From NCBI GenBank assembly GCA_003342895.1, contig PTFA01000024.1, positions 5,950,580 to 6,014,579 on the forward strand: 64,000 nucleotides of DNA, in the 5' to 3' direction. Both the position numbers and the translations under genes were made by a program. The DNA comes from Casuarius casuarius (lineage: Eukaryota; Chordata; Aves; Casuariiformes; Casuariidae). Below the pieces are notes generated by a model that saw only the letters and a program-made list of their open reading frames with translations, had not been told where the DNA came from and ran no database searches. Below, piece by piece: positions 26,306 through 40,000 of the stretch (the stretch's first letter is position 1; the number at the start of each line of letters is the position of its first letter).

Positions 26306-28792
26306 AGGACATACACAATTACTAATAACAGTAATTTTGAAATGCCCAAAATTAGCAACAGCAGTCGATACAGTATTTTGATCCCTGCAATGAGCTCTGA
26401 ACATGCTCGTCTCCCTTGTCCACCATTTACTTCTGTCATCTCAGAATGGTATCAAGAGCTCTCAGATCCCACAAGAGCAATCCTAACATGCAAACATTTC
26501 CCAATAAAGGCCAGAAGAAGCCTTCAGTAGTTCAGTGTTAACTCCACCTTGAAGCCCACAGAAATTACACCCTTACCCAATGACAGAACCTAAGTTAGAA
26601 AACTTGCAAGTTAGGGGAAAAAAGTAATCCTGTGGTCTTCACTTAGCAAGACCAAAAGGAAAAACACTCTACAGGAATTGTAAGGCAGGGCTATGTGGTC
26701 CCTACCCTAATTAGGTATTTCTGCAAGACATAATCCACAGGACTAATTTTGTCCTGGGGCTTTTGGTCGTTACACAAAGTTTAAACAATAACAGACAGAA
26801 ACAATATTTAGCAACTGGTATTGCAGCAACATACTAAATTCATAGCATTTACACTTCGCTGGTGTCAAGCATACAATCTGAGGGATTGGAAGGAAATTTG
26901 CTATTTTTCCCTAAACCATGCAAAACACAGCAGTCAAGACTACTTTCTTTACCTCCTGATCCAATTGTGCTTAGAATATGCTCACTAGCTACATCGTCTT
27001 CTTGTCTGTCCCCTCACAGGTACATATGTCATTGCTCATCTTTTTTATTTTACTTCATATCATCATTGCTCAGCTCTTCTCTCTGCCCGTTTTTATTAAC
27101 AACATAATTATCCATTTCACAGCTGTGCCTCTGTCTTTGTCCACATTGCCACCTGGTTTCTATACCCCCCTGCAGCTGAAGACAAGAGAAAGTTGACTAT
27201 TTGGCCTCTACCAAATCATTAAATTAAGTGCACTTGAGGCTGGCCTTTACGCACAGAACTGCCCGCACAAGGCACCTCAGTATAGATCGGGGCAGTCTGT
27301 GGCCGTCAGGATGGACATCACATGCTAGTTCACCCTGCTTCTCAGCTGGAAAGTAGCAAGACACACTTAGCATAACATACATTAACAACAAGATAAGGCG
27401 AATTAATACGTTGTTAGGATTATCTCCAACTTTTTTTTTTCTCCCCCTGTCTATTAGAAGTAGTGCTATGAATTATTAGCCAGGCTGTAGGGATGGGCAG
27501 TCACAACATGGCCTTTCATTCCTCACTGCAAGGATGCCTGTCGATGACAGAAGCAGCAGGAAATCCTGTTTCTATTCCCTGCTCTTCTCCCAGTGGAGAT
27601 AGGCCCTGTTATCTGATAAAGAACAAGGGCTCCAGGAAAGGGTGTTTGACTGTGCAAGGAAAGTGACTTTTTGCCCAACCAACCAGTGGCCCAAAGACAG
27701 TAGTCTAAATCTCGGACAAAAGGGTGTATTTCTGTCTCCTCCGGAGTCTCAAAAGTTTTAGATAAATTAGATGGAAAAACCATCATTAGAATCCACTTTT
27801 TGAGTATCAAGCTTTGAACTCTCAAGTAAGGACTCTTGATTTGCACAAGATCTCATATTTTCAACAATATGACAATATCCCTCAGAAGAGTTAGGAACAG
27901 TGTTTTATATATCATCATTAACAGGCCTCCCCCCAAGTATTTACTATTGTACTGGCATATTTTTGAAGACTTGCCTGTAAAACTGTAAGTTTCATAGATA
28001 AATTCTGATCTCACGCACATGGAACAAATCATGGAATTACTTGTGATTTACATCAGTATTATGGAAACCATAATGTTCATTTCAGGATACTCAAAATAAA
28101 AAGTTATCTTCAGCATACATGGCTGGTTGCTTAATTTGTAATTGTATGCACAAAACCACACTGTTCCCCAGAGCACAAAAAATCAACACAAATTCAAAAC
28201 AGATTAAATTATAAACCAGGTGTCATGGGTACAAGGAGAGAACAGAACTCACACCTGTTTAGTTACTTGTAAAATGTTGGTGTTTTAGACTACTTTTCCA
28301 ATATTGCCAAATAATTAAATCTTCTAAAAGAGGTAACTGGTCTTTGGCTCATGGCTTCATTTTTTTTCCTCAGAGCTATGCATGAATTCTCACTGTAGGA
28401 TTAGGGAGGAAAGGGGAGGGTTTGTTGGGTTTATTTTTGAGGCATTGGGGGAGGCAGAAGGGAAGAGACTCAAGACATTCTTCTTGTCTAAGACTATACT
28501 GCTTGTTTAGTCTGAGCTCAGGTTACATCAAACGGAGTCTAAAAAAAATAAAAGGACTCTGCAAAAATAGTCATGATGGACACCTTTACACATAGACACT
28601 AATGAAATATCCCTCACTACAATCCTATTGCACCTAAAATGATTTCTCAGTTGAACAGGAAACCACAAAAGAAGAAATACATCTCAGCTGCTTTCATTCA
28701 ACTGAACCAATCAGTAAAATTAACGTTAGAGAAGAAAACCTAGTACCACTTAAATCTAGAAACGAACATAGCAAAACTCCCTTCTATTGAAC

Positions 28793-29017
28793 ATGGCTGA
28801 TAAACAATGTCTTCTTGAACCATACATGCTGCAGCAGGACATCGGCAGCACCAAAACGAGGCATTACCCAAAACTTAACCACACTCTGAAACAATTTCTA
28901 AGAAAATGGATGAAAGATGACTCCATAAGCAATACAATTAATATTATAGAACACACATCCTCAGAATATCAGGCCCTCTGTCACAAAAGATTCCACCCTT
29001 TACCCGAATTTCAATAG
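28793..29017 (+). other. Protein-like short open reading frame, 74 codons, unassigned
   Basis: The frame starts at an ATG in a good Kozak context (AACATGG) and reads MADKQCLLEPYMLQQDIGST onward to FHPLPEFQ and a stop. Its composition is balanced, with no simple-sequence bias. I do not recognise it. It is antisense to AOPEP, with no nearby promoter or poly-A signal that I can point to, so chance is the likelier explanation. Confidence 0.15.
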
Positions 29018-29264
29018 TTTTGTTATTTTTAATGTACTGAACCTTTTACATGCGAGCCAGGCATTTTCCAGGATTAGAAGTAATAAGTGAAAATGCTTCT
29101 GGGGTTTTTAAAAACAAAGTGTAAAAAGAAAGCACTATGCATTCCTCCAATTAAAAATATATTTAATGAGATTATTAATCAGAAGTTTGGAGTACGCATT
29201 TCAAAATTGGCAAAGACCTCATACTTGCTTTTAAAAACAAGAAGAGGTTCAAAAAACTGGTCCA

Positions 29265-29518
29265 ATGTTAGGACAGTGGGTTTGGGCCCAAAGGACCTGA
29301 ATTCAGCTCCTTACTTAACCTTAGAGGGGGCTGGGAGAATAAAAAAAGACTAGTAAATTGTATGCATCTTTGAAAGATTCTCTTGTAACATCTACAGACA
29401 CCAATTAGCTACCTGTGAAATGGCAATAGATTCCTACCACTTCCTAGGATTTCCAGAGAATAAAATGTTTTAGTCCTTGAAAGTATCTTAAAGTACCATG
29501 GCAACATGGGCCATAGAG
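29265..29518 (+). repeat. Old MIR/L3-type SINE fossil
   Basis: The order of landmarks matches a core-SINE with an L3/CR1-like tail: a degraded 'CCTGAATTCAGCTCCTTACT' (from 29296), then 'CTACCTGTGAAATGGCAATA' (from 29410; consensus-like CATCTGTAAAATGGGGATAA), then 'TACCATGGCAACATGGGCCA' (from 29494; consensus-like CTACGGTGATGGGGCCAT). Divergence is high, so the exact subfamily is uncertain. It abuts the CR1 fragment that starts near 29604. Confidence 0.65.
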
Positions 29519-29603
29519 GCAATACTGGGGAGCAAGCAGGANGAATCAGTTACTAAATGTGAAAAACAAAGCAGTAGCTTAGGTAAAACCAACCAACACT
29601 TTA

Positions 29604-30155
29604 AATCATGGGCGGGGGGAAGGTTCAAGAGAACCTCTGGGGGTCAGGTAGTCCAACCTCCTGCTCAAAGTAAGGCTGTCTTCAAAGTTACAGCAGGCTG
29701 TTCCAGGTTTTGCTGAACACCTCCGAGGCTGGAGAGTGGACAAGCTCTTTGGATAACCTCTTTCAGTACTTAACCACACTTACTGCGAAAACACTTTTCC
29801 TTAAATCTAGTCTGAATTTCCTTACTGCAGCTTGTGAATGTTGCCTCTTATGCTTTCCCTGTGCACCTCTGAGAAGACTCTGGATTAGTCTCCTCTGTAA
29901 CTACTCCTTTAGGTAGCGGGAGATAGCAATTACAGCCTCCCTTAGTCTTGCCTTCCCCAGGCTTATCAAACCCAACTCCATCAGCCTGTTCTCATACAAC
30001 AGACGCTCCACCTGCTAATAACCTTAGCGGCTGCCCACTGGACTCTCTCCAGTCTGTCAGTATCTCTTGTATATTAGGGGGCCCGGAACTGGACACGGTG
30101 TTCCACAAGCAGAGCAGTGTCACAAGCGTAAAGTAGAGGGGAATACTGCCCTGAG
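29604..30155 (-). repeat. CR1 LINE 3' fragment
   Basis: The plus strand shows the reverse complement of the familiar avian CR1 3' region. Landmarks in order are GAACCTCTGGGGGTCAGGTA, GTCCAACCTCCTGCTCAAAG, AACCTCTTTCAGTACTTAACC-like, TTTTCCTTAAATCTAGTCTG, CCCCAGGCTTATCAAACCCA, CTGGACTCTCTCCAGTCTGT and GGAACTGGACACGGTGTTCC. The element is therefore oriented on the minus strand, the same sense as AOPEP. It is a 5'-truncated copy of about 550 bp, as most CR1 copies are. It is well diverged, with small deletions, and only a remnant of the terminal AATCATRG-type repeat near 29604. It has no coding capacity left. One ambiguous base (n at 29542) lies just outside it. Confidence 0.93.
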
Positions 30156-30545
30156 GCTGAGGGTGAGTGAGAGGAGGGGAAACAAACCAAAACTGTCTAC
30201 TCAACTGTCTGTGACTACCCAGAAAGGTTCCTTGGCTAGAGGCAAAAGACTGAGTTCAGGGTTGGTCACTTCATTCACAATGACTGGATTTGAGTTTTTG
30301 CTCAGTAATGTCACTTTTGTGGGAAGATGAAATCTCTTAGCTTTCTCTGAGGTGGTCCTCCAGAAGAACTCAAAATCCTGCCATACGAAGAAAGAATTGG
30401 GACTCCATAAGTCAGTTCTCCTACATAAGCTTCCATACAGAGGAACATGATATAGCTCTACACTGGGACTACCCATTTATATTTTATCATCTTCATCCTC
30501 TCTTAGCCTACAGCTTTTCTGAGGCACTCCTTTTCTCTGTCTTTA

Positions 30546-30590
30546 AGAAAAGAAAAGAGGGAAAAAAAGAGATAGAGAAAAGCAAAACAG
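30546..30590. repeat. Poly-purine A/G tract
   Basis: AAGAAAAGAAAAGAGGG is followed by AAAAAAAGAGATAGAGAAAAG, a purine run broken only once (a T). It is of the kind that often accumulates in introns. Confidence 0.8.
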
Positions 30591-33500
30591 TTTGCATACA
30601 TAGTTTTGGTGTTTTGTTTAAACTTGAGACCATGGTTGCAATGAAAGAGACTGAAATTAGCAGCTGGCAACTGCTGCCGGAAGTAAAGCAGTATGCATGA
30701 GAGTAATGCTTTCTATGCAATATCCTTTTGCTTTGAGCATCATTTGTCCTGCAGGCTGCATTTAAAATCTAAAATCTATTACCCAGTTCAGGTTCTTCCC
30801 AGGTGAGGCTGGCAAATTGCAGACTATTAGAGATGATGAGAGACACAGAGAGACCAAGAACGCCTAGCATACCTGGTATAGCAAGCCAGATCAGAGATAA
30901 CCGCATGACAGGAATCCGTGGCTCCTTTGAAGACTGCTTTTCTTTTGCTGCTTTTCAAGTGAAGCTTATGACTTCAAAACAACTGGCCGTAATATTAAGT
31001 ACATTCTTCCTTAGCACTTAGAGCACACAACGTGAAAACCTCTGCTTCGATAAGCACTCTTCTACTTCTGTGACTCAGAGGCTAAAATGAAACATTTTAA
31101 TACTACTGACTGTGAATACAGTATTAAACAGAAGACTGAACTATTTTACTACTGATCTGCAACAAAGTACTTTTCATCATCTTATGCAGCTCTGCTATGA
31201 GAAGAGAAAAGTTGAGTGATAAAGATGAAGGGGGATACAGACAGGGAAACTCATTCTGAAAGTTAGTTTCAAAAAAATCTCAATAGTAGTGTTCAATATT
31301 GACAATTAATTACAATTTTAGCTCTCCATATTCTACCTCCCTATACAGAGATAACTATTTAGGGGAAAAAAAACTACTTTTACTTTCTTCATTCTGTGCA
31401 ACTCTTAGGACAAAAAAAAATATTGCTCATTAGCATTACATACATGCATATATAGCTACAAAGGGTAGGTATGCATATTTGTGACTGTGCATATGTATAA
31501 ATGCTTTTCCTGAGTGAAAATATTTTATGCCAGCTTTAAGTTGGGAACAAGTTTTTATGGCCAAGTTTTAAACCACTGAAATACAAGTTTATATTGGAAA
31601 TGCTTCGGTACCCTTAACTATAATGGTGCTAGTGGACGCTGCAATAATTCCAGTCCCAGAATTTAATAAAATGCAGTCACTATTCTACAGTAGCATCACA
31701 AAGAGCCCCATTAACTCTCCTATTGCTACAAGAAGGAATAACATTTTCAGTAGCTAAAGCTGAAAGAGGGGGAATGAAAGGAGAGGGAAATGAGTCTTGT
31801 TCCAACCTAAGGCATTGGTTTAAAGTAATGAGACATATTAGGAGGTTTATTCCATAAAATGCAATGTTTATTTCACTCATTTGAAGTGAATTTCTGTACA
31901 AGAGCCAATTTAAGAATGCTTATTTAATAAATAAAGATGTGTATTTTTTTTTTGAGTGCTTTTAATTGAAGTGCAGGTCCTACCTCTTCAATAGACTCAG
32001 ATACGAGTCCACCAAACCAAGAACCCTTTCAACAATTCATGTCTTACAGCAAAAGTCGTAAGTGATTCTTCAAGCTAATAAAAAAAAATATTCCTTATTC
32101 ATCTCATAAAATTAAAAATGGTAACTACTTAAATTTGCATATTTGAGTTCATAGGAACACAAGTAAATTCAGATGTTTCAAAACACCCCTTTTAAAACCT
32201 GGTGGTTTCATTTTTGGTCTGTGATCCACATCTGTGGCTGAGATCTTGTGGTACTATCCAGGAAATGAATTATCTTAGGACATGCAAATCTTACACCTTG
32301 TCTTCCAAAAGCACTAAGAAAAATCGATGAAAAACTACCAGAAATGAAGGAAAAACCCACCCCCTGATACTGAAGAACACACATCTGGCTTGTTTATTAA
32401 CATACTATATTTTAGATGCTCTATGTAACATTTTAGGTACTTATTGTATTGAGGGTCATGTTTCAGAATGGCAGATAAAATCGGGGTGTGTGGGGGGAAA
32501 TGGAGGGTGAGTTGTTTTTGTTTTGAATCACAAATGTGATTTCCACATACAACCTGGATGATTGGGTTTGTCCCCTGTAAGATGGCCCAGATGCAGGACT
32601 TTGGATTTCAGAGACTTCACACCATTACCAATGATGCTCAAGCAAGACAATTTTACCATTGTAAGACAAGAACAATGCAAGATCACTGAAAGTGGATAAC
32701 CCAGAATTATCCAGTTTGAATTATCTCAAAACTTTTACACATCAGCATACACATTTTTCAAAAAAGACAAGCCAGTAGTACTTTTCTCAGCTTACCCACT
32801 AAGGTTTGGTGCTTGGCACTTTCTAGATTAGTAAGGTATTCACATTAGTCTTTCTTCTAGACAGGAGATAGAAAGGGTGACTGAAACAACTGAAGAAATG
32901 CCTTAAGAGATAAAAGTGATCCAACACCAGGAACTTGGTTTCAATCTACTCTTTTGTGTCCACAAAGAGGCAACAGTCTTGTAACTGAAAAGCAGGGAAG
33001 TCACGACTGATGGCTTGATATAATACATTGACAATGAGATCATATATAGATCTGGTTGGGTCCTGATGTGTGTCTGTTGAGGACCTATAAGGGATCAACC
33101 ACGGACTGCTGATTCTGCCAGGCAATGTGGTTGAAATTTGGTTTAGGTTCAAAACTTAGTTTCAGAGCACGGAAGTTACATTTTCTCATCTGATTATCGC
33201 CCTTGGTGGGAGAAAAGCAGATAACGGAGCTATAGAGCCTTTTCAATCCACCTTAAGTGGCAGGAGTTGCTTCCACAGTTTTTGTAGACTTTTAAGTTGC
33301 TTTCTGCTGTTGCTACTGAAAGGAGAACAATATGCAGCCTTGCACAGGTGCTATAAATGAGATATCACACTGAAGCAAAAGGGACCCCTCACCTGAACTA
33401 TGTTGGTTCTGCAGGCCACACAAATAATCTCTCTTTAGGGATTAAGTACAAAAGCAGCTATTGCTGAGGCACTGCAAGAACGGTGAAACCAATCTAAGAC

Positions 33501-36023
33501 AGTTTTTCTTCCTCACAGCCTCAAATGCTGTTGATATTTCATCAACCTATCAGACTGTGAAATACAAGCCTAAAAGGAAAAATCAAAAGCAACTAGTGTA
33601 TGTTGTGTGTAAGTCTATATTAGTGTATATCATTTGTCAGATGCTGAAGCATAAGACAAAAAGTGCATTATTTTCAGATGGCTGGGTACCCAACCATTTA
33701 AAAAAGGAAAAGAAAAAACCCAGACCATATTTGACATACTTCATGAAGATAGCCAACAAAATAAAGAAACAAGTCTTTCCCTGTCAGAGTCTCATGTCTT
33801 ATACTTCAACTCTGTGGTTTCCAGAACATCAGCTGCTTTTTATTTTTATGGTGTCATAGGACATAGTGAAAAAAGATTTGGCTTTTAAGTGGTGTAAGGA
33901 TGTAAATAGTCAATAACAACAAAAAAGTACTTGCAACAGCTAACTTCTACATCCTACTTCATCATAATCAAAGGGCTTAATACTTTGTGCTCTCTTTTCT
34001 GCATATGCTGCAGCAGTCGAACACAATTGGTGTCAATGAAGTTGCTGGTACAAAACCAAATAGTATTCAGCTTCAGAAACTACTTCATATAAAACTTCAA
34101 ATGTTTCTTAAACAGAAACAGCCATTTTATTTTCCAGTGCCATTCAAAACACAGGAAAGCTCACTTGCCAATTTAAAATTAAAGTCTCTATTTTGTAAAT
34201 GCTTATTTTCAAGAACTTGAAGAGGAATAAGAGCTATTAAAGGTAAGAAATCTTTCCCCTTTATTAATCTTCTAAATAGCATTCTAAAGGGGAAAAGGAC
34301 ATATTCTTAGGAATAATCAATCTTATTTCTGACATTTGTTTAAAATAGTAATATTTCTCTGACTGTAGCAAACTTACAATATCACAAAAAACAATTTTGG
34401 AGTTCCACCAAGAGGTGAGCTTGCTTTATGCTCTTTACTGGGTTACATTCAAAAGGACATCTGTTAAGAGTTAATAGACTAACAAAGCAGCTCAGCACAT
34501 TAGTAAGGAAATATCTTGTGCCTGATGTACTCCAAATACTGTTTTGATCCCAAAATGACAACTGGATGAAGGACTGTGATTGCAGTGGTAGCAAATTTCA
34601 CTTCAGGCTCCAGCTAAGAGTCAGAAAATGTTCTCAGTGTCTAAATACCACTAAGTTCATATGCATGTGTTGTACAGCCACATACTCTGAATTACTGTTA
34701 TCACCGCTAAGGCTCCAACAGGGACACGTTCTGGATGGCTTTATTGTCATGTTGTAGTTGAAAGTGAAACAGTAAGGCAGCACGAGAGAAAAACTGAAAA
34801 TTACTAAGTTGCTACCCTGTAAGTAGTTTAATATTAGTTTACTAAAAAGTGTAATTAAATTCTGTAGGACTAACAACTGAATCCAAATTCATAGGATAGC
34901 GACAAGTTTGGGGAAAGGAAGACTAAAGGGAAAGATAACGAGCTAAATGTTTAGGTAGCTGGAAGACAGATCTCAGAGCTCTCTGTGTAGCCTACAATCA
35001 GCTTTTAATATCATGCTGCCCAGGACTGGCTGCCTTTCTGGTATTACAAAACAAAAACAATGTTTTAAATAGATATCCAACTCTTCTTCTTTCCAAAAAT
35101 CTCTCCAACTAGTAATCACTTTTCCCTTTCCATTCCACAAAGCAAATCTCTAGAGTGCCTTCACAAAACATAGGTATACTGAAATTACCATCTACAACAG
35201 CTTTCTTATATTGCAACAGAGCATGTGAGGCAAGCATACACCCCAAATATCTACCAGAGAAGCTACCACTCAGAGGGAAACCCATCTAAACCAAAAATCA
35301 ATTTATTTATAACTCTCTGTGGTGGTCTTTCTACCACAGGCAACACAGATTTCATGGATAATTTCTGCAATACTAAAATAAACATTTTTTTAAAAAACTC
35401 ATTTTCACATTACTTACAAAATTCAGAATTTTTCCAAAGGAAAAACTGCCAACTTCTTCATCTGGAAAAAACTTGGTAATCTGCATCCTTCCTTAAAGAA
35501 CTCTGCCAAGGTGGCCATGCAAAACAGGAAGAAAACACAGAACCTAGAGTTTAAAAAAAATGGTTTGTGCTCAATTCTGTTTTAGCACTTCTTGATACTT
35601 CCAGCCAAATATCATGCCTGATCCTTCACCTTAGGAACACAGGAATGACAGCTGTGATTCCCTCCTAGATGGACTCCACTATGAATTTCAAGCTCCAGAT
35701 TATATTTAAAAGGAACAGAGCACTGAATGTATACAAAAGCACCAGTACTTGCAAATCTTTCTAGGAAGTCTGAGCTCAATAAGCTTTTTTCTTTTTCCTT
35801 AAATTCAAATCACAGTAGTTACTTGCATCATTAAGTAAAATTTCACTTCAAAAACTTCACTTCAATTGACTTCAAGTCACGATCCTCCCAACAAGTATAC
35901 CAAGTAAAGATGCAACTACACCTTCTGAATTAAACGGAAAGAACTTTTGTATAAAAGCTTGAGGACATGCAAAACCATTTGCAAAAATCAGGGATTAAGT
36001 TCTCAGGCAAATTGCAATCTCCC

Positions 36024-36085
36024 ATATAAAATATATATACCCACATATGTGTATACATGTGTGTGTTTATATATATATATATATA
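36024..36085. repeat. (TA)n/(TG)n compound microsatellite
   Basis: The tract runs ATATAAAATATATATAC, then ACATATGTGTATACATGTGT, then a TA run up to an A-rich end at 36085. It is partly self-complementary. Confidence 0.9.
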
Positions 36086-36608
36086 AAAAAGAGAAAAAAA
36101 CCCCAAACTACCACATCCACAAGCAACCAAATGTGCAAGATCCATGTTCAGATTCTTCACTTCATAATGAATCAAAAATAGGTATATACTCCATTTTCCT
36201 TTCTCCAGACATCACAGTCTTACTTTTCTTCTTGCTTCAATTTTTGTACTTCATTATTTCTGTCTAGAAGGTCAACTAGCTATATGCAAGAAGTGGATTA
36301 AGGAGAACTCACACTTAAGGATTACTCTTGGAAGTGTTTTTTTGAAATTAACCTAACTGAAAACTTTGTGCAAAAAAAAGTGTGTATATATTTCTACACT
36401 CATTAAAGGTCCCTACAGCTGAGCTAAATGGCGAACTGTAGTTCTGCAAGACTGAACAATATGAAAAAGTGACATTTAGGCTTGACACTTGGATAGTTTC
36501 CAATAGTCCTGGCTGGTTTTACTATAGACTTATCAGTTGTCGTCAGAACGCTGCAGACATACAGACTGGATAAATGGTGGCTACAGACACACAGATCAAA
36601 GTGGCTGC

Positions 36609-36640
36609 TTTTCTTTTTTTCTTTTTCTTTTTTCCTTTTC
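36609..36640. repeat. Poly-pyrimidine tract
   Basis: This is an unbroken C/T run of 32 bases, mostly T with single C, and therefore a purine run in the AOPEP transcript. Confidence 0.88.
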
Positions 36641-37041
36641 AATTTAAAAAGGTAACAACCTTAATGACATGGCCTGGAAAGCCTCAAGGGTTCTGCTGAT
36701 ATACTATGTTTTGAAGAACAGGATATTCTTTCCTCTTAAAATACCATCAAGGACCATTTACATGAGAGCAGAAGAACAGTGACTAAGATCTTTATAAATA
36801 GGAGCTGAAAGCTGGGTTGCTAAATCCATATTTAGCCAGCTATATAAGTTGACCTGATTTTCAAATATGCCGAGCACCCTCTATGTTGCTGTCATCAAAC
36901 ACCATTTGGGTTTCAAGGGTGTCCAGCATACTTGAAAATGAGGCCACTAATTTTAGAGCCCAAATAGGAATCAAATAACCTAACATCAGGCCCTTGTTTT
37001 GAAAACGTCAGTATCTTGCTTAGAAGTTTTTTGGTTCCGTT

Positions 37042-37083
37042 TAGCTAGCTCTACTGCAGCTAGCTTCCAGCTAGCTCTACTGA
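37042..37083. repeat. Short direct repeat, AGCTAGCTCTACTG twice
   Basis: The 14-base word AGCTAGCTCTACTG occurs twice about 27 bp apart with AGCTAGC-type sequence between. The whole segment is rich in the NheI-like palindrome GCTAGC. Confidence 0.88.
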
Positions 37084-40000
37084 ATGAAATTGCTATGAGA
37101 ATAGCCAAACTAGGTCCAGAGGTCCATCTATCCCCGTATTCTGTTTTCGGCAGCGACTAGGACTAGATGCTTAAGGAAGAACATACCAGCAGGTTAAATA
37201 TCAAGGGACAGTTTTCTCATCATACCCTTCTAGCTCCCAGCAACATGAGGTGACTAGTCAAGTTGTTGATGCAGAGTGCTCCGCTAGAGATTGTTTTCTT
37301 GTGCTAGCACTCATTGCAAAACCAGGACATCTGAAATATGTTAAGTCAAACAGAAAAAGCAGTAATCTCATGTTATTCAAATCATGCCTCCTGAAAAAAA
37401 AAAAATTAAAGACTGTCGTTTCTAAAATAATACTTCAATTCAAAGCAAACAAAGGCTTACAACCCTCAGGGGAGTAAAATAAATATAAGCACTTGCCTGT
37501 CAAAAAGTAGAAAGATGATTAGCAGTTTCTAAGGCCCTAGAAGTGCAACATGCGTGTGACTGGGAAAAGCCCTGGATAGTTAGCAAAGAAGCAATAATGA
37601 CTTCTGTGGAAAAAGAGGTCTTATGTAATTAAACAACGCAAGAGAGGTCGGGAACTCAAGCACAGGCCCAGGTGGCACAAAAAGTCAGAGTCTCTATGGA
37701 CAAAAGACTTTTTTCCCCTGAGGGAAAGAAAAAGAACAAGCAATTCAGAGTCTCCTTAGGTCTCGCCAAAAGGAAAGGAAATTAAGGACTTGTAGCCAGC
37801 AGAAGATTTTGAAACACAAGGATTTCAAATGGGATCAGCAGAACTGGATTGGGAACGGAGTGATTTTAAGCAGCAGGGAAAGCAGAGCCTCCTCTTTCTC
37901 ATTTGAAGTCTTTCAGCCAGCATAGCTCACACCAGTAACTCCATTGGCTCACGTGAGAGTATTTCCAACAGTGAAATAACTCGGGTGTTTAAATGCTAAT
38001 GGAGTCTACACTCAATTCCTGAGCACATAATGCGACAACATCATTACGACAGATCAAACCATGAAGCTACTTTTAGTGTCCTGCTTCTAAACTGTTCACT
38101 CTCAAGAGTACGTTAATGATGCCTACCTCTCCCTGCGGGGCGAGGCCAGGGATCTCTTCCCTGAGAAATCTAATTAAGAGCTCTACAGTATTTACGGTCT
38201 GATACATATCCCTTCTTTTCCTCCAGTTCACTCCTATCTATTGGTTATAGAACATAAAATTGGATAAAAAGTGGTTAGGCACCTATGAAATTCTCCAACT
38301 TCTACAGAAAGCACTGAATCTTCAGCTTTTAAGCTATTTAAATCTGCTTGACAATGCTTTTTTCATTTTTTATGTACAGTTTAACATAACGTCACCAACA
38401 GAGGCATGTGGGCCACATTCTTCTCTTACTAGCACAAATTTGGGAGAAACTGTATTGAAGTTCACTTGAACTAAAAACAATGTAAAACCAAGAAAGTGCA
38501 AAATTAAATCCTCCAACTTCAAAGAGCAGCAGGAAGCAAGAGGGAATGATTGCAATTATTATTATAAGCAATCAAGATCCTGTTTCCATACAGGAGTCCA
38601 TAGCAAATTAAAAACACAGGAAGGGATGCACAGAAAACCTAAGTAAAATGAATACGCTTTCAACTAGAGTTTTTCCCACAAGGCATCTGCCAGGCTTTAA
38701 GGAAAACGCAGCCGAGCCACAGTAGCCGCTGCTGCTGGAAGAGGCAACATAAAGCTCCTAATCAGGTTGTTCCATGCAAGAACTATCAGCACTGCATACC
38801 CTTCTACAGCGTTGGGGAAACGTCCCCCTCAAGTCAAGGGAAGTATTTGGGGATATAAAAAACACGGTAAGTATCAGCTAATGAGGAACAGACAAAGAAA
38901 AGTGCCAAACGCCGTAAAGCCCTGATACTTAAGATAATGACTGAAATTTATGACTGCTTCCTTCCCTGGCAGACAGGAGTACAATTAGAGCTCTCAAAAC
39001 AACAGCCCCTTTTGTGCTGGCATGCTGTGTTGTGTTTATAAGGCTACAGATAGACTAGAAGATAAAAAAATAAATAGTACAGCACCCCTTTTAACCCAAG
39101 ATAATGGCAAACTTTCTAATGTGGGTTTGGGCATGGTTTTGCACATAGCTTATTCCTAACTGAAGTCATTTAGGTAATTATCATTGCATGGGCAGGAATT
39201 AACCATTTAAGTAACTCGCTGTAAGCGGAACCCTCTGAAAATCACACGGAACAAGAATAAGCGTGCTATTATGAGTCACCCTCATTTTCCTTGCTGTCCA
39301 AATACAGCTTGACATTTAAGCAGCTTAAATTATGCCTTTATTTCAATTTTTAAAAATTTGAATGTGCTTGGCTTGAGGAACTGTTGAATGAAAAGCATCA
39401 GGAAGCATGCATGCCCTTTCTTTCATCCTTTACTTGTACCCAGTGATATAGATCACTTGGAACTGAGAGTCATTAGAAGAAGCATAAGGAAAAAGGAGCA
39501 CAGGTTTTCTCATCTCCTTCACAAAGAAAGCACTATTACAACAATATTCAGGATATGCAATCTGGACTCAAATAACCGCAGATGGTTTTACATCAGAATA
39601 TCCTACAGGCATTTTTTCCCTACAAATTCTGGGAAGCGTACATGCAGGGGAAGCTCCAACAACTTCCCAAAAAGCAGTAGCATATCCACACCCGAATCTT
39701 GAAGATTTCCCCTGTTCTGTGTGCTGTCATTTTGGACTACACCTCTCCCCCGCCCTTCTCTTTCATGTCATACTCTGTGTGCATCTTGTCCCTCACGGTT
39801 CCACTGATCATTGCTCTTGCGACGCAGCTAAGCAAGAAGGCTAGTTCCTTCCTCACTTACAGTGACAATCCATAAGCATCTGTGTCAATCGTCTAGTATT
39901 ATGTCTTTCGAAACAGAGGAGACCACTGAACAGTTCTCCTGATTTCATACGGCTTGAAGAACATGACACGCAACATCACACTTTACCAGTACAGGGTATC

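Noticed and set aside
26014..26439. 141-codon minus-strand frame
   Set aside because: It runs through a poly-G/poly-T homopolymer tract, giving glycine and phenylalanine runs, and has no homology that I can see.
30448..30480. Minus-strand words resembling the expected start of the next AOPEP exon (YIMFL)
   Set aside because: Only five residues agree, the following residues do not match the aminopeptidase, and no zinc-binding motif follows.
32946..33152. Minus-strand frame of 68 codons resembling a globular protein fragment
   Set aside because: It is not an AOPEP segment, the flanking splice sites are poor, and the translation is not recognisable.
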